Shown piece by piece: positions 9,070-16,816 of a stretch of DNA of 64,000 nt (position 1 is its first letter; each line of letters starts with the position of its first letter). The translations under genes and the position numbers were made by a program. The notes under the pieces are model-generated. The model ran no database searches and was not told the DNA's origin. It worked only from the letters and a program-made list of their open reading frames with translations. The DNA comes from Sphingopyxis sp. PAMC25046 (lineage in GTDB: Bacteria > Pseudomonadota > Alphaproteobacteria > Sphingomonadales > Sphingomonadaceae): assembly GCF_004795895.1 (NCBI RefSeq), contig NZ_CP039250.1:3720001-3784000 (forward strand), read 5' to 3'.

Positions 9070-9429
9070 ATGCGCAATCTAATATTGGGACTAGTCTTCA
9101 TCCTCGGCGGGTGCGCCACAGACGCAGACGACAGCAATCCGGAATCTGGCCAAGTGGATTCCGCTCCATATGCGGCAGTACTCGCGGCGGGGGCGCCAAC
9201 CATCGCTGAATTGCAAGCGGCAGGTTATGTTCGGGTGGATTATCATCCCGTTGGCTGTGTCTTACCCGATTGCCCTGATTGCGCCTGCGACGCGACAGGA
9301 GCGGAGTTTCTGGACAAGTCCGAAATAGAACGCGATTCCCACGACAAGTATGAATATGTCTGCCCTGCAATCAAGGGCATCAAGCTCCAAGAATGGAAGT
9401 GTCGCCGCCAATCCGGCATCGGCGAATGA
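9070..9429 (+). CDS. Small putative lipoprotein, unknown function
   Basis: 119 residues with an N-terminal lipoprotein signal (hydrophobic core LILGLVFILGG then Cys of the lipobox GGC), so it is probably anchored in the outer or inner membrane. The mature part is Cys-rich: LPDCPDCACDATG contains four cysteines and further Cys occur near the C-terminus, suggesting disulfides or metal binding. I do not recognise the family. It is monocistronic by orientation, convergent with soxR. Its lower local GC and different composition from neighbours may indicate recent acquisition. Confidence 0.6.
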   Translation: MRNLILGLVFILGGCATDADDSNPESGQVDSAPYAAVLAAGAPTIAELQAAGYVRVDYHPVGCVLPDCPDCACDATGAEFLDKSEIERDSHDKYEYVCPAIKGIKLQEWKCRRQSGIGE

Positions 9430-9466
9430 GCCTCCCGAAGCAACGAGCGTTCACCGCCCCAAGTCG

Positions 9467-9937
9467 TCAGCCGATCTCGGCAATCTCCCCCGCCCGGTCG
9501 CCGATCACATAGCGCGGTCCCGCACCGCGCTGCGCCGCCTTGTCCCCGCGGTTGTAGAGCCCGCATTTCTTGAGCGACAGGCAACCGCAGCCGATGCACT
9601 GGTCGAGCAGCCCGCGCGTTCGCGTCAGCGCCGCGATCTGCGCATCGATCCGCGCGCGCAATCCGGTGCTGATCCGCGTCCAGTCAGCGCCATTAGGCGT
9701 CCGCCCCGCAGGCAATCGAGCCAGCTCGTCGCCGATCTCCTCGAGGCTCAAACCCATCTGCTGCGCGATCAGGATGAAGGAGACGCGGCGGATATCGGCC
9801 CGCAGGAAGCGACGCTGTCCGCCGCCGGTGCGCAGCGCCTCGATCAGCCCCTTCGCCTCGTAAAATCGGATCGCCGACACCGCGACGCCGGTGCGCGCGG
9901 CGAGTTCGCCGATGGCGATCAGGTCGGTCCGGTGCAT
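9467..9937 (-). CDS. soxR: Redox-sensitive MerR-family activator SoxR
   Basis: A 156-residue MerR-family regulator. The N-terminal winged helix shows IGELAARTGVAVSAIRFYE; a coiled dimerisation helix follows; the C-terminal motif CIGCGCLSLKKC carries the four cysteines (residues 114, 117, 119, 125) that bind the [2Fe-2S] sensor cluster, with the same spacing as Escherichia coli SoxR. Redox cycling drugs oxidise this cluster and activate transcription. The ATG at 9937 gives the family N-terminus. It is divergent from a VOC-family gene, which is a likely target; no soxS is visible, as expected outside enterobacteria. Confidence 0.93.
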   Translation of the reverse strand: MHRTDLIAIGELAARTGVAVSAIRFYEAKGLIEALRTGGGQRRFLRADIRRVSFILIAQQMGLSLEEIGDELARLPAGRTPNGADWTRISTGLRARIDAQIAALTRTRGLLDQCIGCGCLSLKKCGLYNRGDKAAQRGAGPRYVIGDRAGEIAEIG

Positions 9938-9960
9938 GATCCGCACTCCTCGCTTTTCGC

Positions 9961-9991
9961 TTGATCTAAACCTCACTTGAGCTTTCATAAG
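9961..9991 (+). promoter_or_regulatory. Candidate SoxR-type promoter/operator for the VOC gene
   Basis: Between soxR and the VOC gene a TTGATC (9961-9966) and a CATAAG (9986-9991) are separated by 19 bp, the over-long spacer typical of MerR-family promoters. The spacer contains a partial dyad, AACCTCACTTGAGCTT (9969-9984), whose CTCA/TGAG arms resemble the core of SoxR boxes although the centre is shorter than the enterobacterial one. This is inference from pattern only. Confidence 0.35.
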
Positions 9992-10022
9992 CCGCTGCGT
10001 CAACCCGAATCAGGAGTTCCCC

Positions 10023-10418
10023 GTGACGCATCCCTTCATCGAGCACGTCAATCTGACCGTCAGCGATCCCGACCGCACCGCGGGCATCCTGTCGGCGATC
10101 TTCGGCTGGCACGAGCGCTGGCGCGGCCCCGCGCGCGACGGCGGGCGCACGATCCACCTCGGCAGCGACGCCGCCTATATCGCGCTCTATACCGGCCCCG
10201 ACGGCCAACATCAGGATGCGCATTATCCCAAGGGCGAGCCGCTCAACCACGTCGGGGTGCAGGTCGACGATCTCGATACGATAGAGATGCGCGTCAAGGC
10301 GGTGGGTCTCACGCCGTTCAACCATGGCGATTACGAACCCGGCCGGCGCTTCTATTTCCTCGATCCCGACGGCATCGAATATGAAGTCGTCAGCTATGCC
10401 GAGCCGCGGCGGCGCTGA
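10023..10418 (+). CDS. VOC-family (glyoxalase/dioxygenase-like) protein
   Basis: 131 residues forming a single vicinal-oxygen-chelate domain of paired beta-alpha-beta-beta-beta units. Likely metal-ligand positions are His in FIEHVNLTVSD near the N-terminus, His in LNHVGVQVDD in the middle and Glu in DPDGIEYEVVSY at the end. Start is GTG at 10023 behind CAGGAG. Divergent from soxR across 85 bp, it is probably SoxR-controlled and may detoxify a reactive metabolite or an antibiotic. The exact substrate is not predictable. Confidence 0.85.
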   Translation: MTHPFIEHVNLTVSDPDRTAGILSAIFGWHERWRGPARDGGRTIHLGSDAAYIALYTGPDGQHQDAHYPKGEPLNHVGVQVDDLDTIEMRVKAVGLTPFNHGDYEPGRRFYFLDPDGIEYEVVSYAEPRRR

Positions 10419-10483
10419 ACCGGGCAACAAGTGCACCGCTGCCGCGTTGATCGGTCATCGGGGGGCAGAAATGGAGCCTTTCG

Positions 10484-10948
10484 ATGAGCGACGATATCAA
10501 AAAGCAGTTTTGGAAAGCCCTGGCCGACAGCCCCTATGTCATGGTCGGCGCAACGGGCGAGCGCGAACATCATATCCCGATGAACGCGCAGCTCGACCAG
10601 GATGCGAACAGCGCGTTCTGGTTCTTCACTGCGACCGACAATCGCTTGGCGGCCGGCGGCCCGGCAATGGCGCAATTCGCGGCCAAGGGTCATGACCTGT
10701 TCGCCTGCATTTCGGGAACGCTGGTGCACGAGAATAATCGCGCCGTGCTCGACAAGTTGTGGAACAACAGCATCGCGGCCTGGTATCCGGGCGGCAAGGA
10801 CGATCCCAAGCTTGTCCTGTTGCGTTTCGACCTCGACGATGCCGAAATCTGGACCGCCGATCCCGGAATCAAGGGCATGTTCAAACTCGCGACCGGAATG
10901 GCGATGAAAGACGGCGATCTCGGCAAGCACGCCGAGGTGGCGCTCTAG
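10484..10948 (+). CDS. Pyridoxamine 5'-phosphate oxidase-like general stress protein
   Basis: 154 residues of the split-barrel flavin-binding fold found in PNPOx-like general stress proteins. The segment HHIPMNAQLD followed by AFWFFTATDNRLA is the family signature. It probably binds FMN, FAD or F420-like cofactors; a true PNPOx function is unlikely because the pyridoxal-binding C-terminal part is absent. It follows the VOC gene by 65 bp on the same strand and could belong to the same oxidative-stress transcript. An AGCCTTTCG leader gives only a weak ribosome site before the ATG at 10484. Confidence 0.87.
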   Translation: MSDDIKKQFWKALADSPYVMVGATGEREHHIPMNAQLDQDANSAFWFFTATDNRLAAGGPAMAQFAAKGHDLFACISGTLVHENNRAVLDKLWNNSIAAWYPGGKDDPKLVLLRFDLDDAEIWTADPGIKGMFKLATGMAMKDGDLGKHAEVAL

Positions 10949-10950
10949 GG

Positions 10951-11943
10951 TCAGATCAACGGCGGGCCGATCCGCCCCTCGCGAAATTCGAACCCGCCTT
11001 CGCGGTCCCGCGCCAGCAACGCGGGACCGTCGAGGTCGACCCATTTCGCGCGCTGCGCCAGCACGAACGCCGGCGCGATCGCGAGACTTGTCGAAAGCAT
11101 GCATCCGGCCATGATCGACAGCCCCGCCGCGTCGGCGGCGTCCGCAATCCTGAGTGCCTCGGTCAACCCGCCCGCCTTGTCGAGCTTGATGTTGACTCCG
11201 TCGTAGAAGGGTCCGATCCGCACCACGTCGGCTGCGGTTTGACAGCTTTCGTCGGCGATGAAGGGCAGCGGCGCATAAATCGGATCGAGCAGCGCATCGG
11301 CCCCCACCGGCACTGGCTGCTCGATCATTTCGACTCCCATATCGGCAAGCGACTCGGCCTCACTCAAAATATCGATCTCGCCCCAGCTTTCGTTCGCATC
11401 GACGATCAGCCGCGCCTCGGGTGCGCCTTTGCGCACCCCTGCGACGCGCAGCCGGTCGCCTTCGCCGGTGAGCTTGATCTTGAGCAATCGATAGCCGTCG
11501 GCGGCCGCCGTCGCCGCCTGTTCGGCCATCGCCCCCGGCGTGCCGAGCGAGATCGTATAGGCCGTGACCCGCGAAGTGGGGGCGCCGTCGCACCCGGCGA
11601 GCTGCCAGAGCCGGAGCCCGCGTTGCCGCGCTTCCAGATCCCACAGCGCGCAATCGAGCGCGTTGCGCGCCGCGCCCGGCGCCATCAGCTCCTGAACCGC
11701 TGCGCGCGCCTCGGCAGCGCCCATATTGCCGATATGCGGCGCGGCGAGCAGAATCTGGTCGCGGCACCCCGCCGCATCCTCGCCGAGATAATAGACGGGG
11801 GTTCCCTCGCCGCGCCCGATCTCGCCTCCGCCTTCGATCTCCGCGACGACGACGTCTACATGCGTCTTGGCGCCACGACTGATAACGAACTCACCGGCGA
11901 CGGCCCAACGTTCGACGCGCGCGCTTTTCAGTTGGATAGCCAT
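10951..11943 (-). CDS. Dipeptide epimerase (L-Ala-D/L-Glu type, enolase superfamily)
   Basis: A 330-residue muconate-lactonising subgroup enzyme. The C-terminal barrel shows KIKLTGEGD (Lys acid/base pair KxK), LIVDANESW (metal Asp), MIEQPVP (metal Glu), FIADESCQ (metal Asp/Glu) and NIKLDKAGG (opposite-face Lys), the full set for two-base epimerisation of dipeptides, here probably from murein turnover. The N-terminal capping domain begins MAIQLKSARVERW. It is convergent with the PNPOx-like gene (2 bp gap) and divergent from the DUF1232 gene. Similar proteins are often named DgcA, but I leave the symbol blank because substrate is not proven. Confidence 0.88.
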   Translation of the reverse strand: MAIQLKSARVERWAVAGEFVISRGAKTHVDVVVAEIEGGGEIGRGEGTPVYYLGEDAAGCRDQILLAAPHIGNMGAAEARAAVQELMAPGAARNALDCALWDLEARQRGLRLWQLAGCDGAPTSRVTAYTISLGTPGAMAEQAATAAADGYRLLKIKLTGEGDRLRVAGVRKGAPEARLIVDANESWGEIDILSEAESLADMGVEMIEQPVPVGADALLDPIYAPLPFIADESCQTAADVVRIGPFYDGVNIKLDKAGGLTEALRIADAADAAGLSIMAGCMLSTSLAIAPAFVLAQRAKWVDLDGPALLARDREGGFEFREGRIGPPLI

Positions 11944-11967
11944 GCAGGAAGGCTAGTGTAGATCGCT

Positions 11968-12363
11968 ATGACCGGCAAATCCCTTTCCGAACGCATCGGC
12001 GATCTCGGCCACCGCCTCGCGATCGAGGGGCATGCCGCCTGGCTAGCGGCGCGCGACCCGCGGGTGCCTCTGATCGCACGCGCGCTCGCGATCGCGGTGG
12101 CCGCCTATGCGCTGTCACCGATCGACCTTATTCCCGACTTCATCCCGGTGCTCGGCTGGCTCGACGATCTCGTTATCGTCCCGCTCGGCCTGCTCGTGGT
12201 CCGGCGATTGATCCCCGCTCCGCTATGGGCAGAACTCCATGCCACCGCCGAAACCGCCGGCGAGCGCCCGTCGAGCCGCGCCGGCATGGCGTTCATCCTC
12301 CTGCTCTGGGCAGGGCTGCTCTATATCGTCTATTGGGCTGTGCGGACTTCGCCCTGGCATTGA
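11968..12363 (+). CDS. YkvA family (DUF1232) membrane protein
   Basis: 131 residues with the family hallmark ALSPIDLIPDFIPVLGWLDD in the centre, flanked by membrane helices, and a further hydrophobic helix at the C-terminus. It is an inner-membrane protein of unknown biochemical role. The ATG at 11968 lies 24 bp from the divergent epimerase start, so promoters overlap there. Confidence 0.85.
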   Translation: MTGKSLSERIGDLGHRLAIEGHAAWLAARDPRVPLIARALAIAVAAYALSPIDLIPDFIPVLGWLDDLVIVPLGLLVVRRLIPAPLWAELHATAETAGERPSSRAGMAFILLLWAGLLYIVYWAVRTSPWH

Positions 12364-12379
12364 CCGACGCTTCCAGTCG

Positions 12380-13600
12380 TCAGCCGCCGTGCGTCCGGAT
12401 CCATTTCTCGACCACCGGCGCGATTTCCTCGCGCCATTTGCGGCCGTTGAAGATGCCGTAGTGGCCGACGCCCTTCGCCATCAGATATTTCTTCTTCTTC
12501 ACCGGCAGCGCCTTCGCCAGCGTCAGCGCAGCCTTGGTCTGACCGATCCCCGAAATATCGTCGCGCTCGCCCTCGATCGCGAGGATCGCGATGTCCTCAA
12601 TCGCGCCGACATCAACCGGCTGGCCACGGTGCCTCATCTCGCCCTTGGGCAGCAGATGGCGCTGGAACACGATGTCCACCGTCTGGAGATAGAATTCGGC
12701 GGTCATGTCGCATACCGCGCGATACTCGTCGTAAAATTCCTTGGTTTTGTCCGCGCTTTCGCCGTCGCCCTCGACCAGATGTTTGAACATCTCCCAATGG
12801 CTCATCATATGGTTGCCAAGGTTCATCGACATGAAACCGGCGAGCTGCAGAAAGCCCGGATAGACGCGACGGCCGGCGCCGGGATAATAGGCCGGCACCG
12901 TCGCAATCACATTTTCCTGGAACCAGGCGTGCGGCCGCGTCATCGCATGGTCGTTCACCGCGGTCGGAGCCTTGCGCGTGTCGATCGGCCCACCCATCAT
13001 CGTCAGCGTTTTGGGCCGGCATTTATGCTTGTTCGCCGCCATGATCGCCGCTGCGGCGAGGCTCGGAACCGACGGCTGGCACACTGCCAGCACATGTGCA
13101 CCGGGCCCGATGTGCTCGAGCCACGAAATCAGATAGTCGACATAATCATCGAGATCGAACTTGCCCGCCTCCAGCGGTACGTTCCGCGCATCGCGCCAGT
13201 CGGTGATCCACACATCGTGCCCGGGCAGCATCCGTTCGACCGTTCCGCGCAGCAGTGTCGCATAATGACCCGACATCGGGGCGACGATCAACAGCTTGGG
13301 CGCGTCCTTCGTACCCTTATGCTTGAAATGCTTGAGCTGGCCGAAAGGCTTGCGTGCCTCGATCGCTTCGGCGACACGCACGGTCTCGTCGTTGACGACG
13401 GTGTCATAGAGTTCGAACCCCGGCTTGCCGCGCGGCGCCGCCGCATGTGCGAAGACTTCAAGCGCCGAGGCGAACATCGGGCTGCCGCCGAAATAGCCGA
13501 GCGGATTCGCCGGATGCTGCATCACCTGAGCACCCGCGGTCGCAAGCGCGCTGGCCCCCGCAAGCCAGTTTTTCTGCATATCAAAGGCGTGGTACAGCAT
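12380..13600 (-). CDS. phaZ: Intracellular polyhydroxyalkanoate depolymerase
   Basis: A 406-residue alpha/beta hydrolase that hydrolyses stored PHB granules. The N-terminus MLYHAFDMQKNW and the phrase YGIFNGRKWREEI near the C-terminus are diagnostic for the intracellular PhaZ family. The nucleophile elbow has Cys instead of Ser (VCQPSVP, Cys174), as in the Ralstonia-type enzymes; the His of the triad is in GVGHYGIF. It stands alone, with 138 bp upstream to the annotated start of the ABC exporter on the other strand beyond. Confidence 0.93.
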   Translation of the reverse strand: MLYHAFDMQKNWLAGASALATAGAQVMQHPANPLGYFGGSPMFASALEVFAHAAAPRGKPGFELYDTVVNDETVRVAEAIEARKPFGQLKHFKHKGTKDAPKLLIVAPMSGHYATLLRGTVERMLPGHDVWITDWRDARNVPLEAGKFDLDDYVDYLISWLEHIGPGAHVLAVCQPSVPSLAAAAIMAANKHKCRPKTLTMMGGPIDTRKAPTAVNDHAMTRPHAWFQENVIATVPAYYPGAGRRVYPGFLQLAGFMSMNLGNHMMSHWEMFKHLVEGDGESADKTKEFYDEYRAVCDMTAEFYLQTVDIVFQRHLLPKGEMRHRGQPVDVGAIEDIAILAIEGERDDISGIGQTKAALTLAKALPVKKKKYLMAKGVGHYGIFNGRKWREEIAPVVEKWIRTHGG

Positions 13601-13774
13601 CGATCGACATTCCTTGCGTCCTGGGGGGCGCTCTTCCGGCGCCCTGATGCTTCACAGTCTAGGCAATCACTGCCATTGTGCAACGCATCATTTCGTAATG
13701 CTTCAAACCCTTTGCAGTGAAAGTGCCGCTCTGGGTCGTTGAGCGCGCTTGGCGCCGCTGCTAGGGGCAGTGTA

Positions 13775-15574
13775 ATGGCTAGCCAATCCGATCTTTCCGT
13801 CGCAAACGCTTCCGCCGAACCCCGCCGCAAGCTCGGTAGCTTGCGCATGGTTTGGCATCATGCCAGCCGCTATCCGCTGCAACTGATCGTCGCCGCGATC
13901 GCGCTCGGGATTGCGGCACTCGCAACGCTTGCGATTCCCTATCAATTCAAAGAGATGATCGACAGCGGGTTCATCGCCGGCGGCGGCGACGTGGCCCCCC
14001 ATTTCCGGCTCTTTTACGCGATCGTCGTCGCGCTCGCCCTTGCAACCGCGCTGCGCTTCTATTTCGTCAGCTGGCTCGGCGAACGCACCGTCGCCGACAT
14101 CCGTCAGGCAGTGCAGCAGAACCTGCTACGCCTCGCACCCGGCTTCTTCGAAGAGAACCGCCCCTCCGAAATTGCGTCGCGCATGACGTCTGATACAGCC
14201 ATCATCGAGCAGGTGGTCGGAACCACCGTGTCGGTCGCGTTGCGGAACATGGTCATGGGCGTCGGCGGCATCATCTATCTGTTCAGCCTCTCGCCAAAAC
14301 TCACCGCGGGCATCCTTCTAGGTATTCCAGTCATCATCCTGCCGATTGTGCTGCTCGGCCGGCGGCTTCAGAAAGTCTCGCGGACCAGTCAGGATCGCGT
14401 CGCCGACATCGGCGCGACAACCGCCGAACAGATGGGGGCAATGAAAATCGTCCAGGCGTTCGGCCAGGAAGCGCGCGAGGCTGATCGTTTTTCTGCCGCG
14501 GTCGAGGCCAATTTCGCGACCGCAAAGCGCCGCATCCGTCTTCGCGCGATCATCACCGCGACGGTCATCGGCCTGCTTTTCGGTGCGATCACGACCCTGC
14601 TCTGGTACGGCGCCGAAGGCGTGGCGCAAGGGACGATCACCGGCGGCACCATCGCAGCCTTCGTCCTTACCGGCGGGCTCGTCGCGGGGGCGTTCGGCGC
14701 GCTCACCGAAGTCTATGGCGACCTGCTCCGCGCCGCGGGCGCCGCCGAGCGGCTCAGCGAACTCCTAAATGCCGAACCGACGATCGCCGCACCGGCAAGC
14801 CCACGCCTCTTCCCCGAACCGGCTCTCGGCATGCTCGAATTCGAGAAGGTCGAATTTCACTATCCGACCCGTCCCGATGCGCCGGCGCTCCACGATTTCA
14901 CGCTCGCGATCCGCCCGCGCGAGACGGTCGCGATCGTTGGCCCCTCAGGCGCTGGCAAGTCGACGCTCTTCCAGCTTGCCGAACGTTTCTATGATCCGCA
15001 GGCGGGGCAAATCCTGCTCGACGGCGTGCCGCTGACCGAGGCCGACCCCGCCGACATCCGCGCGCGCATAGCAATGGTGCCGCAGGAAACGGTGATCTTC
15101 GCTGCCTCAGCGCGCGACAACCTGCGCTACGGCAACTGGACCGCAAGCGACGAGGAATTGTGGAACGCCGCGCGCGCTGCCAATGCTGAGGAATTCCTCC
15201 GCAAATTGCCGCAAGGACTCGACACCTTCATGGGCGAAGGCGGCGCGCGCCTCTCGGGCGGCCAGCGCCAGCGCATCGCGATCGCCCGTGCGCTGCTGCG
15301 CCGTGCGCCGCTCCTGCTGCTCGACGAAGCGACCTCGGCGCTCGACGCCGAATCCGAGAAGCTCGTGCAGGACGCGCTCGAGACGCTGATGGCCGATCGC
15401 ACGACAATCGTCATCGCCCACCGCCTCGCGACCGTGCGCGCCGCCGACCGCATCATCGTGATGGACGATGGCCGCATCGTCGAGGAAGGCCGCCATGATG
15501 AACTCGTCACGGCTGACGGCCTCTACGCTCGCCTTGCGCGGCTTCAGTTCCAGGACAATCTCGCCGCGGCCTGA
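13775..15574 (+). CDS. ABC exporter, fused membrane and ATPase domains (MsbA/HlyB-like)
   Basis: A 599-residue half-transporter that acts as a homodimer in the inner membrane. Six helices occupy residues ~40-320 (ABC type 1 exporter fold); the ATPase domain has Walker A GPSGAGKST with Lys395, signature LSGGQRQR, Walker B LLLLDEATSALD and switch His in IVIAHRLATV. The ATG at 13775, after an AGGGG element, is preferred to an upstream TTG at 13739. The substrate is unknown; lipid or drug export are both possible. A DUF1993 protein follows after 19 bp. Confidence 0.93.
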   Translation: MASQSDLSVANASAEPRRKLGSLRMVWHHASRYPLQLIVAAIALGIAALATLAIPYQFKEMIDSGFIAGGGDVAPHFRLFYAIVVALALATALRFYFVSWLGERTVADIRQAVQQNLLRLAPGFFEENRPSEIASRMTSDTAIIEQVVGTTVSVALRNMVMGVGGIIYLFSLSPKLTAGILLGIPVIILPIVLLGRRLQKVSRTSQDRVADIGATTAEQMGAMKIVQAFGQEAREADRFSAAVEANFATAKRRIRLRAIITATVIGLLFGAITTLLWYGAEGVAQGTITGGTIAAFVLTGGLVAGAFGALTEVYGDLLRAAGAAERLSELLNAEPTIAAPASPRLFPEPALGMLEFEKVEFHYPTRPDAPALHDFTLAIRPRETVAIVGPSGAGKSTLFQLAERFYDPQAGQILLDGVPLTEADPADIRARIAMVPQETVIFAASARDNLRYGNWTASDEELWNAARAANAEEFLRKLPQGLDTFMGEGGARLSGGQRQRIAIARALLRRAPLLLLDEATSALDAESEKLVQDALETLMADRTTIVIAHRLATVRAADRIIVMDDGRIVEEGRHDELVTADGLYARLARLQFQDNLAAA

Positions 15575-15593
15575 CAAGAATCGGAGGAAGACG

Positions 15594-16130
15594 ATGCTCT
15601 ACGACCTGACCATACCGGCCTACCAGAACGGCCTCAAGGCGCTGTCCGGAGAGCTGTCGAAGGCAAGCGCATGGGGTACGGAAAACGGCATCGGCGAGTT
15701 GCAGTTCGCGATCGCCCGGCTTGCCCCCGACATGTTTCCCCTCGCCGCGCAGATCCGGTTTACCTGCGCCCAGGCACTGCAGCCGCTGAGCCGGCTCGGG
15801 GGCATCGCGATCCACGAGCTTCCCGAGGATGCGACAGACTTCGCCGGAATGCAGGAGCAGATCGCCGCGACGCTGGCGGTCCTCGATAGCGTCGATCGCA
15901 CCGCACTTGGTGACGACTTGGAGCGGGCCGTCAGCTTCGACCTGCCGAACGGCATGATCTTCGATCTCAGCGCGGCGGACTATGTCCGCGACTGGGCGCA
16001 GCCGCAATTCTACTTCCATCGCGTCGCCGCCTATGCCGTATTGCGCCACATGGGCGTCCCGCTCGGCAAGGCCGACTATGTCGCCTATATGATGCGCCAC
16101 CTTCGCCCCGGAACGGCGCCCGCCGCCTAA
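15594..16130 (+). CDS. DUF1993 family protein
   Basis: 178 residues of the DUF1993 family, probably a DinB-like four-helix bundle. The start MLYDLTIPAYQNGLKALSG and the end YFHRVAAYAVLRHMGVPLGK with DYVAY are typical. The His residue in FYFHRVAAYAVLRH may be a metal ligand, as in DinB-like folds, but function is unknown. A good CGGAGGAAG ribosome site precedes the ATG at 15594. It is probably cotranscribed with the ABC exporter 19 bp upstream. Confidence 0.87.
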   Translation: MLYDLTIPAYQNGLKALSGELSKASAWGTENGIGELQFAIARLAPDMFPLAAQIRFTCAQALQPLSRLGGIAIHELPEDATDFAGMQEQIAATLAVLDSVDRTALGDDLERAVSFDLPNGMIFDLSAADYVRDWAQPQFYFHRVAAYAVLRHMGVPLGKADYVAYMMRHLRPGTAPAA

Positions 16131-16150
16131 ACGACGACGCCCTTCAAATC

Positions 16151-16585
16151 TCAGATCAGCCCGGCGTAACCCTCGATACCTGGAAAGGCGAGCTTGGTCC
16201 CGCCATTGCGCCGGATTGCTCCGATTGCCTCGTCGACGCGCAGGTAACGCGCCCGGGCATCGGGTTCGAGCAGGATCGCCGCCGGCTCGGCACGCTCCGA
16301 TGCCTGCCTTACCAGAACCCCCAGCTCGGCGAGGTCGATCGCTTCGTCGTTCCAGCGGATCACGTCGCGCGTATCGATCGTCACGCGATTTTGGTCGAGT
16401 ATCTTGCCGGTGACATCATCGGCCGGCAACGTCACATCGACGCTGTGCGTCGGCGGCGGAATGGTAATGATAAACATCACCAGCATTACCAGCATCACGT
16501 CGATCAGCGGCGTCGTGTTGATGTCGGGATCACCATTGGGGTCGGCGCGAAAAATGCTGCGATGGAACATGCTGCGTTTGCGCAT
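16151..16585 (-). CDS. ExbD/TolR-family biopolymer transport protein, isolated
   Basis: 144 residues with one N-terminal transmembrane helix following the family motif INTTPLIDVMLVMLVMF, whose Asp lies in the membrane and takes part in proton-driven energy transduction for TonB or Tol systems. The periplasmic domain ends with RVDEAIGAIRRNGG. The ATG at 16585 is preferred; the upstream open frame is basic and non-homologous. No exbB/tolQ partner or tonB is next to it. It lies downstream of ompA, separated by a terminator hairpin. Confidence 0.88.
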   Translation of the reverse strand: MRKRSMFHRSIFRADPNGDPDINTTPLIDVMLVMLVMFIITIPPPTHSVDVTLPADDVTGKILDQNRVTIDTRDVIRWNDEAIDLAELGVLVRQASERAEPAAILLEPDARARYLRVDEAIGAIRRNGGTKLAFPGIEGYAGLI

Positions 16586-16756
16586 CGTCTCTCTCCCGCT
16601 CGGGAATGAGCGCCGTAATCGATCAGCACCCCACCCCGTCAAGAACTTGGGGGTCACCCCATAGCCAAGACGTGATGGTATATCATTATTCCAGATCGGC
16701 AAGAAAAATCGCAAGCACCTTCCAATAACTCCCCGCGCGAATCGCGCATAAAGAAA

Positions 16757-16780
16757 GGGCGACACCTTTCGGTGCCGCCC
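16757..16780 (-). terminator. Intrinsic terminator after the OmpA gene
   Basis: Ten-base arms with one G-U wobble close a GAAA tetraloop (read on the minus strand), followed by TTTCTTT; it begins 37 bp after the ompA stop. The plus-strand reading also ends in a T run (16784-16788), so it could work in both directions. Confidence 0.75.
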
Positions 16781-16816
16781 CTCTTTTTCCAATCCCGTCG
16801 GGGATAGAAATCGGTC

